A stretch of 64,000 bases of DNA from Pseudoscleropodium purum (GCA_963969395.1 OZ017797.1:23684001-23748000); one strand, 5' to 3'. Numbered from the stretch's first letter, positions 12,051-25,700 are shown. Notes: a model not told the origin generated them from the sequence alone. Made by a program: numbers and translations.

Positions 12051-12240
12051 AATCTAAAAACTCACATATTTCTTTAAATTCAAATTTTATAGGCTATATT
12101 TGAACTAGTCAAACAATTTGTTTCCATTGAATTATGGAATACATTAAAATAGTTTTTAAAATCTACCATATATTCAATTGTAATTTTGTAAAAGAATCTA
12201 TATAAGTTTTTACAAGCATTTAGATCAATGGTGCTAGTAT
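12051..12240. other. AT-rich intergenic DNA
   Basis: No gene or organised structure is recognised between the truncated repeat and the dispersed repeat that follows. Confidence 0.35.
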
Positions 12241-12480
12241 GTGAGCTCAAGAATGTGAGCTTGTAAACATTGAGCCTAGAATATAGGTGCCTATTGTATA
12301 CATACCACACACTATAGAAAGTGCATGTATCATAAACACCTATACTATGGATATTTGTAACATATATACACTATATTCATAGACGGTTTTTATTGTATAT
12401 ACACCTATAGCATAGACGTGTAGTATTTTAGGTTCATGGGCTCACACTCCTATGCTTACATAATAGCAACCCTCGCATTT
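12241..12480 (+). repeat. Dispersed repeat (partner at 62150-62262)
   Basis: Contains TATACACCTATAGCATAGACG, GTAGTATT.TAGG.TCATG and CTCACACTCCTATGC.TACATAATAGCAAC, which reappear in the same order at 62150-62262. Within this copy the ATACACCTATA theme repeats imperfectly three times. No coding potential; probably a fragment of an unidentified transposon. Confidence 0.5.
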
Positions 12481-15400
12481 AGATTGATGAAAAAACAAGA
12501 CTTTTTGTACTTAGAACATATTTGCAATTTATTTTTTGTTCAATGTGTAAACATCCACTCTTTAAGAGGTTAAGAACTCAAAATTAGTAAATTTCTAATG
12601 CTCCTAGGAGCTTTGAACTAAACTTAGATGTGCTATCAAAAACATATTTTGCAAAATTGTTGAGGTCTACATCAAAAGTGATTATAAGTGATTATATCAT
12701 TGTGTTAATAGAAATGGTCTTTAAGGTCAAAATTAGAAAAATTATAGGAATTAATTCTCTCAATTTATATTGGAGCATATACTCTGACAATTTTTAATCA
12801 TTTTTATTTTTCATTTAGTAGCTAAATCTCATCTTACATTAATTACAAACCAAAACAAACAAAGTTTTGATCATGAAGACATCATAGCTTTATCGAAAAA
12901 GTAAAATTTTGAAATTTCAACATTCATTGTCCATTTCATATTATATTCATATTTTGTTTTACTAATTATAATATCAACTGCTCATTTCTTCATTAAAAAC
13001 TAGGCAAACAATTTTAATTTGTAATGCATCTTTTTAAAGATAATCCATTCTATTGTACAAGAAAAGATACCTTATTTACCTATTTTTGAACTATTCATTG
13101 AATTTTGAACTAAAGATCATGGGGCCCCCGTCCGTACGATTAGAAGTTCCCTTGATGTTTTGCATAGATTTCCCAATGTTTTCCATTATCTCCTATTGAT
13201 AATTTTTTTTTCTTATAATGACTATTACTAATTATGAACTTTCAAAAGTCCAGAAGTAGTTAAATGTGGCATAAAGGACAAAAGAATAGTTGCAAGAAAG
13301 GGTATCTGTTTTTTGTAGCATTTTACTAAAAACAAACTTTCTATCGCATAATACTACGAGTACTACGAAACAAAACAATCTCAATTGTTGATCAAGAAAA
13401 TCGATGGCTAAAAGTACCATTTAAAGTACTATGAGTACTTATAAGTATTGAAATTTTATTGTTTGAAAAAAAACCCAGATTGTCACAAAAAATGGATACA
13501 ATGAGGTATAAATTAATAATAATAAAAAATCATCATAAAAAATATATAAAAATTGTCTATTTGTGAGGACTTCATGGTAATCATATTTCATTGAAAAAAT
13601 GAAATCAAAACCATCTTCACTCTTCAGAAGTGCATGCACAAGGGACCCATGTTTGTATGTATGTGGACACCATAAAATAATGTTTTTTTTAAGTTCTTTT
13701 TTGATGGACACATGAATCTCTAGTGTGGAAATATTTACTACAAATTTTAGCTCTACATCATCAATTATGGGTACTCCATAGTACTAAAAAACCCTAAACT
13801 ACAAAGTGTGACAAATTAGCTAAATTGGAATTTATTTATAAAAAGTTTTTTGGAAATTTATGAAAAACAAGAATTCTCTTCATCAACAAGTTTGTCATCT
13901 TCAATAAAAAATTCAAGTACATTGGCTTTATTCTCCAAAAGTTATGGCCAAACTAAACTATACAACTCGAAGTGTGATGGAAAACAGGACCACCCTTTCT
14001 TGCAACTACCCAAAAGTTGAGAAAATTGTTTTTTTGTCCTCTAGAAACAAGAAACAAACTTTGGAATGCTAGATTGGTTATTGTGGAGATCATCTTTTCG
14101 GATATCATGTAAATCATTTGCTTAAAAAAAATCCAAGAACATTTGTTGGAAATCAAACTACTATGCAAGACCTCCCTATTTTACACAACCTTAAACATCT
14201 ACACTTTTATTTTACATAGAAGAACTCTCTTTCATCCATCAAACATTTAATCCTTACAACAATGCTACAAGGTTAATCCCTTAAAAAATTCAATACAATT
14301 GCCCTCATGATGTATAAATGCGCATTTTAGGATAAAAGAATGTATTTGAAGGTGCAAAAGTCTTCAATTGACATGAATTATTTTGTAAATATAAAATATT
14401 TGAAAAAAATGTTCATGAAACTTGCAATTTGGGGGATAATTTTGTGTGCAATTCTATCATAAAATATTGTAGTGAAAAAATAGGCAAAATTGGTTACTTT
14501 GTCAAGGAGTAAATCATAAAAAAAAAGTAATTATTCATCAATTTTTGCATTGCATAGACTTTTCAATTGTAAAAGTAGCCATGTGTTTGCTTCTATAATA
14601 AACATCATTCAAATAAAAATATAATAAATTATAATGGGCCCCTTCAAGAAATGTTTATGCTCCTCTAAAGGAGAACTTCGGTGCAAGGGCCGGCAAACAA
14701 TTGGTTTGTAATTTTGAAATTGCCTATGCGCATTGTTTCATTTTGTCTGTGGTTGTTTTCACGCTTGGTTTTTTTTAGAGTGAAATTGTTGGATTAGGAT
14801 TTGTCATGGAAATTTTTGAAATTTACAATTGAATTGAATGAATATTAAGATGGAGCAATAGAGCTCTCAACAAGGAATTGGAATTTCTCTCTCTGCTTCC
14901 AATTTTGGAGCTTTCACTTCTTGTATGAATAATTTCTATTTTGAAAATTCCTTGCATGCAAAAGATGTCTTTGGCTATTTAGTTGCCAATGTTTGCTAAA
15001 TTTCTCCAATTATGAAATTGGATATGAATTTGAAAGTAGCACATTGCATTGTGATTGAATGTGTGGCTAATCATGAGTTGTAGAGCGAATGCAATTTGTA
15101 TTCCTGGCCATTTCTTGCTTCATGATTGAGGGATGAGTTTAATCATTCAAAATATATTATCAAATTCTACAAGGAAAACTGGAGAAAAACAACTTTTCAA
15201 TGTAGGGCTATGAATTTGGGATGTTACTCAACTATGAGTTCTTCGAAGCTCTTGTCATAGGTAATTCCATTCCAATTAGACGTTTCTAATTTATATGATG
15301 TATTTTTCACACTTGACATTGTACTCTATGTAGTATAGAACTTTTGAGAAGGAACTTAGGACAAAGTTGGTTTTTAGCTCAAAATCACTAGATAAAAAAA

Positions 15401-16790
15401 TAAATTTGTAAATTTTTTTGATTAAAAACTTTTATAGAATTGCTATAGTAAAGGAATCACATTTTTTGTTCAACCTAATGAGTTTCACTCAAAAAAATTC
15501 ATTACTTTGTGTCAAATTCAAAAGGAATTTGGTATTATAAGAATCAAAATTTATAACATAATATTGTCAAAAGCAATGGAGAATTGAATTATACAAATGT
15601 AACCAATGCACAATTGAAAATCTACAACTTTGCATGGCATATATATGGACTTCAAATTATTTTACAATGGGATTTCACAAATCTATAAATCCTTTGATTG
15701 TAATCATAAGGCACTAAAGGTCAAATATGTCCAAGCGGTCAAATACACACTTCATCAGGTTTAAGGTTCAAAATTCAACAATTTTGAGATCATGTATATT
15801 AGGATTTGAATTCCATTGCACCTTTTTCAATTTGTTGGATAGCAATGGCAAGCTCACAAAATCCTCTCTTGTACTCACATGTTGGCAACAACACTATTTT
15901 TTTTAATTGCATTAAGGCATGGATCTATACAAGATTGATACTCAAAAGAATGAATGGAGTAAATACTTCACTCAATTACTTGGACGTTCATGGAGTTTAA
16001 GGTTTTAAGATTTGGTGACATCGAGATTGGATTAACAATGCATTTGTCACTAGAAGGCTTTAGGAAAAAAATCAACCTTCAAAGGGGCTGCTTCCCTTTG
16101 AAGAGCTTCCAACAATAGAACTCACAACCATGTGGGGAATAGTGGCTGAAATCTAGCATTAAAATGATATTAAAAAAAATTAATTTTAAAATTTAAAATA
16201 TTATTTAAAATAATAAATATTTAAAAAATATAAAAAATATAAAAATTCAAAAAATGATAGGCTGATGTGGTCACATTCATGCTACATTAGATCTGAAAAT
16301 TGTGTAATTTTGTATTAATTTTCTTAGAACTTTTTATAATATAAAAAATATTATAATTGAAGTGTCCCGTACAAATCAAGCCTTGTAGTTCACTAGCCAA
16401 AAAAAAATTTATTTAAAATTTTATTTTTTTCGACCTATGTTCTTTGCTTGTTCCCTACTGTCTGGGACTCATAGCCCCTTTCAGGGCTCATTTTTTTCCT
16501 AATGAATATTGAATGGAGTGATCATGTTACATTGCAAGCTCCTTCTGATTATGCAAAGTTATTCTTTCTTTCAATCAACTTTGATTTTATCTCAACCTTT
16601 AGTTATCTTGTAGCTAAAAGCACTCAATTTAGAAGTCACAAGAATATCTATTATCAAACTCAATGAGATGTTACAACAATGTTTTTTAAATTGTTCTAAT
16701 TTGAGGCATGTGGTTTGAATGAGGTCATTAGTGATTGCATTGTGTTGATATAGAGTAATCATCTCTTTCTTGTTTGAGAGTTTCTATCTT
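12481..16790. other. AT-rich intergenic DNA, no gene seen
   Basis: Long AT-rich stretch with short chance frames, several poly-A/T runs and no recognisable domain, RNA gene or organised repeat. Confidence 0.4.
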
Positions 16791-17035
16791 CAATTGTTTC
16801 ATGAATTAGGTTTATAAAATGTTAGTTTTGTCAAAGAGAGGACAATGCATGTTGTGCAAGACTGTTTGAAATGTTGAAAAGATTTGAAAATGCCACATTA
16901 TGGGATTTTCCAGGTTGAATGTTAACCTATCATACTTGATTTATGTGTAGCTTCATATTTAAAAACCAAAAGCTTAGGAACTTTTTTAGGTTGATACTTT
17001 TTGTTTTTCATATTTCTTAGTCACTACAAATATAT
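16791..17035 (+). repeat. Diverged paralogue of the giant element's target site (empty site)
   Basis: The sequence from CAATTGTTTCATGAATTAGG to TACTTTTTGTTTTTCAT aligns collinearly with the left flank (17790-17849) joined to the right flank (33927-34080) of the 16-kb hAT element. At the junction, AGAGGACAATGCATGTTG followed by TGCAAGACTGTTTGAAATG corresponds to AGAAGACAATGTATGTTC plus TATAAGACCCTCTGAAATG. A 40-base comparison centred on the junction has no gaps and 32 matches by eye. This locus was duplicated before the transposon inserted. Confidence 0.85.
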
Positions 17036-17606
17036 GTTGTGCACAATGCTGTCACATTCTACAGCTTGAATTAGCAAAAAGGAAAAGAAAAGGTGTAAGA
17101 TTGAGAGAGTGTACCTACTACAAAAGATTGTACTCATTCTTATCATTTGGAGGATGTTAAGATGGTATACTCTTTGTTCAAATATTTAATGATTATCTAT
17201 TGCTGTATTTTACTATCTTGGACTCTAGGGGTTTGGTGTGCTGCTAATCACTAGATTTAAAACTATTGTTATTAGCTTTGGATAAAGTTGTGGATGTTGG
17301 TTCATTCAATTCATCCGGTTGCTATTATACTTCAATTCATGTTGACCTTAAATTAGAAGTCTAAACTTTAAGGTGTAGATATTGACTTGAAGACTTCCAT
17401 GAACTTCAATATTCTTGTTTGAAAATCCTTTGAATTGCCTATCTACTACAGCAATTCATCATTGATTCATAGCATTCATAGTTTTCAAATTGAACAAGAA
17501 GTTGGATATCTTGTTTTCAAACTCGTCTTGATATAATCTATAATATGACATGTAGTGTGTAATTTGCCAATTTCAAACTCCTTACATTCTCAATATTTGT
17601 TAGGTA

Positions 17607-17712
17607 ATAATTCAGTGGAACACTTCCATATTAATTGAAGAGCAATTGTCATGTCATGTGCAAAGAGATGGAACATTTCTATGCTAATTGAAGAGTAATT
17701 GTCATATACAAG
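17607..17712 (+). repeat. Short tandem duplication, ~65-bp unit
   Basis: The block GGAACA.TTCCAT.TTAATTGAAGAG.AATTGTCAT occurs twice in succession, at about 17617 and 17668, with minor differences. Non-coding. Confidence 0.6.
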
Positions 17713-17841
17713 GAGGTTTTGTGCAATGATTGATGAAGATTACTAGTAGCTGGAATTTGGGTGCCAAAAGATTAATGGTTATAGTCAATTTATTCGTGAA
17801 TTAGGTTTACAAGATGTTAGTTCCATCAAAGAGAAGACAAT

Positions 17842-17849
17842 GTATGTTC
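17842..17849 (+). repeat. 8-bp target-site duplication, left
   Basis: GTATGTTC directly abuts the left CAGGG terminus. The same eight bases directly follow the right terminus at 33919-33926. Confidence 0.93.
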
Positions 17850-18006
17850 CAGGGTTGACGAATCTCTATGTCCGTCCCAAAATAGCGTCCGTTTTCCGAA
17901 CGTCCGGACGTCCGGATGCACGCAGACGCAGCGTCCCTCCCGCCGTCGGAAGGCGGACGCGCGGGGCAGGGCGGAGTGGACGGGCGGGGCGGACGGACGG
18001 GGCGGC
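17850..18006 (+). repeat. Left terminal and subterminal region of the giant element
   Basis: Begins CAGGGTTGACGAATCTC, followed by TCCCAAAATAGCGTCCGTTT and then dense CGGAC/GTCCG motifs ending at GGACGGGGCGGC. GC content is far above the flanks. Reiterated short motifs near the ends are where hAT transposases typically bind, so these CGGAC arrays are the likely binding region (inference). A second copy lies at 22293-22480. Confidence 0.85.
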
Positions 18007-18356
18007 TTAGAAAACTCGTTTTAGGTTTTTTGTTTTGATTGTTTTCACCAATGAGAGATTGAGAGTGAAGTCATTTTGATTTTGATTTTTCTTATATTGC
18101 AATTGCGATTCAATAGAGTTGTATATCACTATTTATGTAAAAGCTAAAATATGAAATATATTTTTAATTTTTTTTGTTGAATTTCATTTTGATTTAGAAA
18201 CAAAATCACTTTAAAATCCAGTGAGATGTATATCATCAATAAACAAACAATTTTATAATAAAATGATTGAAGAAACCATTGTCATTTGTCAACATGAGCT
18301 CCATATATCATGAGCAACTAAACAATCAAACATCTAAATTCACATCTCGACAATTC

Positions 18357-21300
18357 CTATGGACGCCAATCCACATCTCCTTTAACCTCAGCCCCACTAC
18401 TCTCTCTTGCAGTTCTCCGTTCAAAATCTCCATTATCGGAGTCATCTTCATTGTTGGAATCAAGTATCGTTGTCTCCTTCAAGTCTTCTCTCAAAGTAGG
18501 TTTACTCCCTTCTTTCGAATTTAATTTTTCTTTTTTTACTTTGACAAAACGATTAAAGGCTTTTTTAATAGGAACCTTTCTTTTCTTTCTATTTGACAAA
18601 GTAGCAACATTTTCATCAAGAGGGGTCATATTCTTCACTGGAAAGATAGCAAAAGGTTGCATTTCTCTTTTCGCTTTCACGTTACTCGATTCTTGAACCA
18701 TCAATCTTGATGTAGGGTCGACATGTCCATGAACGGTTATCTCCACTTTGGCTTTCTTTTGAAGTAATAGAGTGCCGTTTGTTGATTTGATGGGTTCTTA
18801 CGTCATTCCTTTTCCTAAAATGCGATCACGCAAAGATGCCAATGGCATCCGATCACTATCTGTATCACTTAGGCTTGTAGGTGATGACGCTACTTTCTGT
18901 AGATTACCGCCTGTAGAAATTTCTTTGGAAATGTTCACTAGGCGTTTTCCATATCCAAAGCTCTAAGAATTATCCAATCTGACCAATCGTGTGCTAACAG
19001 ACTTCAACGGTATTGGTGGAAAAGCACTAGATCTCGGTACTTCAAAAATTGACTTCATTGGCTCTTTTCCTTTATCACTCTTCACAATTGCCGAATTTGT
19101 GACTGCTATCCCAAGTGAATCACTATTTTTTTGTACCGCAATATTTGATTCCCCCTCATCACCACTATTGTTGCCCACATCTTTTGGAATGTCCACCTCC
19201 ATGACCGCATCTTCTCTTTTGTCGTTTCCTTGCACTACATTTAATGCCACAGATGGAGATTGAGAAATTAAAACTTCTTCATTTCTCCCATCATCACCAA
19301 TAGCATTCTCATTGATTTTCACCTCTTTGGCAATAGCGTTTGCCTTTTCCGATAGAATGTTTTCGCTATTCAAGTATCCCGTTCTATTGCAATATGCAGT
19401 TAAAGAAGGTAGATTCGCCTGTACCCCTACATTGTCCTCGTCTTCACAAAAGGTATATGCATCGTTTGCATTGTCGGGAACGACATCCTTGCGGTTTAGA
19501 TGATAATCATGCGTATCATTCACCAAATTGGGAAAGTCTTGCATAACGTCTTCATCTCCCTACGCTGTCGCACGATTGAAGTCATCTCCGCCATCTACAG
19601 CTGAAAGGGTCCTTTCCAAATCCTCGTCATCATCGTCTTCTAACGTCGGCCTATCTAAATCCTCTGATTCCATCGGATCCACACTATCATTATACCATTT
19701 TTTTTCATTTTTTTCCTTCGATGCGTTTAATACTTTGGAATTGGTATACACGTACACCAAATCCGCTGTTCTCTCCGGCTTCAATTTATTTCGAGATTTG
19801 TTGTGAATAAAAGAATAGTTGCTCCAATTTCGTTCACATGAAGATGATGACACCAGTTGAGCCAATATCCTCTTCACTAATGGAGCTATAAACTTGTCAC
19901 ATGCACCTTCAAAATCCTACCAAGCATGTGCGGACAACATTTGATCTTCCGGATTCAACATACTGTGGAATGGAGGTTGCTTGTGTCGAAAAGCCACAAA
20001 TTCCTTCACCACTGCTGTGTATTCATCCGGTTTACATATTGTCTCCAAAACTTTCTTACATCCTGACATTGCATCTGCGTCATCCGCTAGCTCTTTGTCA
20101 TGAAGAAGGTATGGATTTAAAAGAGCTGCGGCTGATTAGAGATGGTTGTCCACCATTCTTCTTCGGGCATAAAAAAACTGTACCAATGGAATTGCAAGTT
20201 CTTCTAGCAAACAAAATGGTGGACTTTGTAATCCGTTCACGTGCTTCTCTAACTTCCTCATGATATGCAACACCTTCCCCATGCATGGTGATTTTGAATC
20301 CAAATCGCGGAGTGCACATATGATTGGTTCAACCATCTCCACATAATTGATGGACCAATTCCAAAAATGGTCATCAAGAACAATTTTCTTCACCGCTAAG
20401 GCCAAGTCTTTTGGTTGGACTTTGGCTCCACGTTTCTTCTTGAGAGTATGTACATACTCAACCCATTACGGATCTACTACCATTTGTTTCAATGCTCCTC
20501 TCAATTTTGTCAAACGCCCCATCATGATAAATTTAGAGGCGAACCTTGTATCCCCAGGCATCAAGAGACCAAGATTTGGTGAATACTTTTGCAATAGAGG
20601 TAGCGGCATATGTCTCTTCCTGATAAATTTAGCTACAAGAACTTCTTTATCCAATTTGGAAGCAATCCATTTTTGTACAGCCCAATCCTTCAACAACAAA
20701 TTCAATGCATGTACCACGCACCCTTGGTAAAAAATATAAGGATATTTTGCAGATATTACATCCCATACGGACGGATTCACGAGAGCATTATCCGTAGTTA
20801 TTAATACAACGTTCTTGGACCCCACTTGTTCAATGAACTTTTCCAACACAGCTGCCAAGTACTCCGCATTTTTTTCACAACCACTTGTATCTACAGATCC
20901 AAGAAATTCTTCACCTACGGATGATACAAGCATGGCATTAATGAGAGGTCGATTAGTCACTAAGCTCCATCCATCAATGGACAATGTTGCTCCAAATTTT
21001 CGAATGCTATCTTCGGTCCGTGCATTCAACTGTGTCTGAATGTTGGTCTTCGCCTCATTCAACAATTTGTACCGAAGGTCATGGTATGAAGGAGGAATGT
21101 ATGGCCTACCGAACGCAGTCGTTTTCTTCACTGCTTCTTTAAAAGCTAGATTTCGAGCCATGGAAAATGGTATGTTTGCCGAATAAAAAAAATTTGCCCA
21201 CTTTGAATGTAATTTGCATCTATAACCTTCTTCAAACCCATTCACTAAGCTGCCTTGCCTCTGAGGCCTAGAACTTGATGCCCTCAGGGTTTCACGTTTA

Positions 21301-21704
21301 CTAGAAGCTTCCGTACTCAAAGTCATTTCAGTTGTGGCAAATACCATTGATACCAATTCTTTGGACGCTGGACAAGAGTCTTCGTGGTCAGAATGCGACA
21401 CAACCTTTCCGGCCGAAAACTTTTGGACATTTAAAGGGTCAGGATTGCCATCCACATTGTCCATTACAACGCGTTTTGGAAAAACTCCTTCGCAATGCCG
21501 AAATAAATCTCGAACTGCCATTGATAATCGTAGACAAAGGCTCACCCCTTTATCACGTACACCTCCAGGCCCAGAATAGCCTAAGTGGCTGAACATACGG
21601 CTAAGCTTCCTTGACATGCTCGCTTTGCAAAGCCTACATTTTACTTTACCACCCTCTTGTACACTAAACCAAGGAGAAAAATCCCCCGTCGGTTTGGCCA
21701 CCAT
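18357..21704 (-). pseudogene. hAT transposase (BED finger, DUF659, hAT dimerisation), six internal stops in one frame
   Basis: From ATG 21704 (MVAKPTGDF) a single frame can be followed for 3.3 kb without any indel. Domains in order: a BED-like zinc finger (C23, C26, H40, C57 region); DUF659 and RNase-H-like core with LSIDGW (D244), ITTDNA (D305) and GCVVHALN (329-336); and a hAT C-terminal dimerisation segment SSSSCERNWSNYSF...RNKLKPERTADLVYVY near 19700-19850. A long acidic and Ser-rich tail of ~450 codons follows, unusual for hAT proteins. In-frame stops lie at 20466, 20136, 19917, 19560, 18963 and 18798 (lowest coordinate of each). TAG at 19917 falls where hAT proteins usually have a second Trp. 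The function would be cut-and-paste transposition, but this copy cannot make full-length protein. Confidence 0.9.
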
Positions 21705-22009
21705 ACTGACAAGTGTATGTTTTACCTCAATTTCAAAAGAAACCAATAAAATGTTTTCAATTTGAAACCCACAACGTGACAATGTATACAATATCAATGA
21801 AATTAGTCACACAAAGCTTTGAAAATCAAAGCCCCCCCGTTCACTGAACTGTGCATTACCAAGTAAGAGACACAATAAATTGAAGCTCATAGCCCTTGGA
21901 AATCTTAGCGTTCGGTTTTTCGAGAGTGAATACAAAAGCTTCTCTTCTAACATTTATAGTCCCCTCCAGAAAATTAAAGGTTCATTTTTAGGATTTACAT
22001 TTAAAAACA

Positions 22010-22292
22010 AGCAACGACCCGGACGGGGCTGAAGCGGACGGATCGGACAGGGCGGTCGGGCGGACAGGCCAGACGGGTCGGACGGACGGTCGGACGCGGC
22101 GGTCGGACGGGACTGTCCGCATTGTTCGCCTTCCGACGTCGTCCGCACTTTGGACACGCCGACTACCCCATTTAAACACTAACCGTCGACGGCGTCCGCC
22201 CAGTTGTCCATTGGAGCATCCTATGAGGACGATATTACTCAAAAAAAGCGGTAACATTTCCAAAAAAAAAAAACCTAATAATCACTACTAAA
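22010..22292 (-). promoter_or_regulatory. CGGAC-rich module upstream of the transposase gene
   Basis: A GC-rich array of CGGAC/GTCCG motifs (22015-22110) is followed by a unique ~180-bp segment with GGACACGCCGAC, GTCGACGGCGTCCGCCCAGTTG, CATCCTATGAGG and AGCGGTAACATTTC. The latter part (22110-22290) is repeated at 26511-26693 in the same orientation, upstream of the second minus-strand gene. It starts about 306 bp upstream of the transposase ATG, a promoter-like position. Its regulatory role is inferred from recurrence upstream of every gene in the element. Confidence 0.6.
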
Positions 22293-22480
22293 CAGGGTTG
22301 ACGAATCTCAACGTCCGCCCCAAAATAGCGTCCGTTTTCTGGACGTCTGGACGCACGGACGCTAGCGGACGCAGCGTCCCTCCCGCCATCGGAAGGCGGA
22401 TGCGCGGGGCGGGGCGGACGGCACGGGCGGTCGGGCGTACACAGCAGACGGGGCGGACGGACAGGGCGAAAGGGGTGGAC
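22293..22480 (+). repeat. Internal second copy of the left terminus
   Basis: Starts CAGGGTTGACGAATCTC exactly like the outer left end, continues CCCCAAAATAGCGTCCGTTT, and then has CGGAC arrays collinear with 17850-18006. The preceding 8 bp are CTACTAAA. No right end followed by CTACTAAA is visible in the window, so this is either a nested copy that lost its right end or a tandem modular duplication. Together with the right end at 33918 it would delimit an 11.6-kb unit without transposase, but the flanking 8-mers do not match. Confidence 0.8.
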
Positions 22481-22782
22481 TTCGCATTGCCATTAGTCAT
22501 TAGAAAATTTTATACTGTTATGTAATTTGAATGTTACATAATCAAAAATGAATGCATCCACGTAAAATAAGATATACATATAAAAATATTTTTATACACA
22601 AATGAAAATATAGCATCTTTATATATAAATATATATGTATAAATAAAATACATAAAAACATAGTTCCAATATCACTATTGAATCCTAGACGATCTTTTTA
22701 AGATCTAAATCTTTCACATTCTTTTTTGTTTTTAAACAATGAAAGGACCATTGTTTTTAAAAAACAAAATTCTCCTCAAATC

Positions 22783-25700
22783 CTACTTTCCACCAGATGG
22801 ACCACTACCTTCTCCCAAAACAAAAGGAAAATCTGCTGTACCGAGGAGTTTAGCAGATGATTGACGAGTTGACCGTTGTTGACTTGGACGGACTATTCGC
22901 CCTCCAGATTGAACTTCGATGTCCACCTTATGAAATTGTTTCTTGGTTTCCGGAGAGAAGTCATCGTCCTCTTCACGCTTCCTTTTTTGTTTTCTTTTCG
23001 GTGATAAATCGACTTCGTCTGCCTTCAAGGTTCTCAAGTTGCTCTCCACACGATCTACCATCGCTTGAACAACTTCATCATCTCTTTTCCCTTGCCATAC
23101 TGTGAGGTAGTCTCCATCCAATAGGAAAGCCTTCCAATGTCCTATAATATCGCCAATGCGCCTATCAAATGCTGCTGCCACATCTACAGATGAATGTCCT
23201 GTACTTGTTTGTCTATTTGTATCGTAGACAACACGAACTTTTGCAGCCTCTTCCAACTTCGACAATAGAAGGGCCCTACCTACGAGAGTGTGGTCGTATG
23301 CCTTATACTGCTCATCAAACTCTATTCCATGGTTCACCTCCACCCAACTGTCTTCTGGTCCTCTCTCCACTTTTTTATCTAGAAAACGAAAGAACTTTTC
23401 GTGTTGCAAGCTCCAATGTCCCCCCATGTTGCGACAAAACATTTCACGGGCCGCGTCATCTACGATTTCTCGAGCCCGCAATTCCACCTCTCTATTGTGA
23501 GTCATCCACACATCCAAATCCAATGGTTGTTGAGATTCCTCGTACAAATCATGCCTCTGTTCATTTGCATTCCACCGGATTGGCTTCCCCCAATGTTGAT
23601 AATTTTGAAATTTGTACGGCGCTTGATCAAGAGGAAGATTCCAACGAGTGTACTCGTGGCCTGGAGGCATAGCTTCCAAGATACCAAACATTTCGTACAA
23701 CCTAGCACTCAATGGACTACGACATTCGGCACACACCGAACGAATGAGTGATGCTTTCACAATGCAAGTGACATGGAAAGTGTGGCGACATTGGCCCATG
23801 GGTACCGCACCTTCCGGTCCGAAGAGGCCTTGGCAAAGGCTACAACAACCATCCAAGATTGGAGAGGCTGGATCACAAGCATGCACCACTCGCTTGTCTT
23901 TTACATTGATGTGTCTTGAAAGTGTGTTGTAAGGGACCCATCCTTCCTCTACTTCCAAGGTCCAATTGATGGGTGGAGCTTGGTCCTTCTTTGTGTGGTT
24001 TAACCGCTCAAACATGGCATCCATATCTCTTCAACATGTGATCTCCGTATATCCCTTTGAAGGATGTTGGTCAAACATAGTCTTGAATCAACTCAAAGAG
24101 CTTTGAATGGCATCGCAATTTTCATTCGACTCCATTGCCAATGTTTGAAGACCTGCCATTGCTCGAGATACTACAGAGGGTCTGTCTTGGAGTCTTTGTA
24201 CCCATGCTAACCATCGAGACTCCAAGCCGCTAGATGGCATAAACTTCTTCAAATCCAAGCACAATTGCAATCGATTCAACTTGGATTCAACGATTCCTTT
24301 TGCTTCAATTGCCTCCTCCAATTTATGCTTCAACTCTTCAAAGTCACAACTCTCTGTTTGCGTCTCCACATTCACGTAAACGGATGAAAGCTTTTCCATT
24401 GATGGTTGTTGTATCGCTTTTAACATGCTCATGTCGTGACTTTCTTGTACATTCACAATGGCAGGATTGTCTCTTGCTTCGGCCTTATCAAAAGGAAGAG
24501 ACAGCTTATCTTCACTCTCTTGAGTCTCTTGACTGTCTCCGAGTACAATCACTGGTGAGATTGCAACCTCACTTGGATTTTTGGAGGTCCCTTGCAATTC
24601 TGCAATCCGTTTACGCATCTTCATCAACTCCTCCATTTGCCTCGATGATTGTTGATTTAAATGTTCAACCTCATTCTCCGAAGTCTTTAATTTCAACTCC
24701 AACACTTTGCACCTTGCTTCTACTCCTTCAAGGTCAACAATTTTCTTCTCATATTCCACCAATTGTAGTATGTGAACATCTCTTTCTTCGAAAAGTGGTC
24801 CGAAAGTCTTCGTGAGATTCTGAAATGCTATAGCACCTTTCAACATCTCTGGTGCTATTAAAGAAAACTCCTTGGCCAAATTCATAAAAGTCGGAGCAGC
24901 TTGCGCTAAAAATTCAGCTGACATCGTTATCTTGAAAGCTGTATCAAGTATATATCCAACATTCTTTGGATCTGCAAGTGGACTCATTGGAACAGTAGTA
25001 GCACCATCATCGGGGTTCGACGATCCCCCTATTTCTTCATGAAGGTTAGCAAACTGAACCGAGAGCTTCAAAAGATTTTCCAATTGTTTCGGATTGGACA
25101 TGTCTTGCAAGGTTCGATGTAGAGGACTTGGCAATGCCGTTGTAAACGGAAACTCCTCCGCCCGCCTTTTACGCTCGGAACTCCATCATGAGGATATATT
25201 ATCAATCGTCACGCCTTGTCCACGAGGCGTATGTACTTTGTCTTCTAAACTTAACGCTGGACTAGATTCAACGCCTTGATGCACAGGCGGAGATTTGTAG
25301 ACCAAACTATCAAAACAATTGTTGGCTATCAGACTATCAATTGTAGCATTAGCCTTTGCCACTTTCTCCGCCAAGACTTCGTCTACTTTACTTTTAGAAG
25401 TTTCCCGCGTTCTGTGCAAACCTTGCCTTCGTTTACAAACTCCGTTTGCGTTTGTGCCGCAACATTTGGTGTAAAGGTCAAACGCGTTGGAGCTGTGGAA
25501 AAGACTTCACCCTCCTGCGCCTCTACATCTTTCTCCACATCTTTTCCCACATTTTTCGAAGAGCTTTCATTGATTGCTTTTGTTAGAGATTGTACAAACC
25601 GTAATTCTTCAACATTTGAGGCTTTCTCCACACCATCCGTTTTCACCTCAATAGTATTTTTTAATACTTTTTCTGTTTCTCCCTCTGAATTGTACAAGTC

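Noticed and set aside
22857..24815. Plus-strand frames of 82-171 codons
   Set aside because: Antisense shadows of the coiled-coil/RING gene; no domain.
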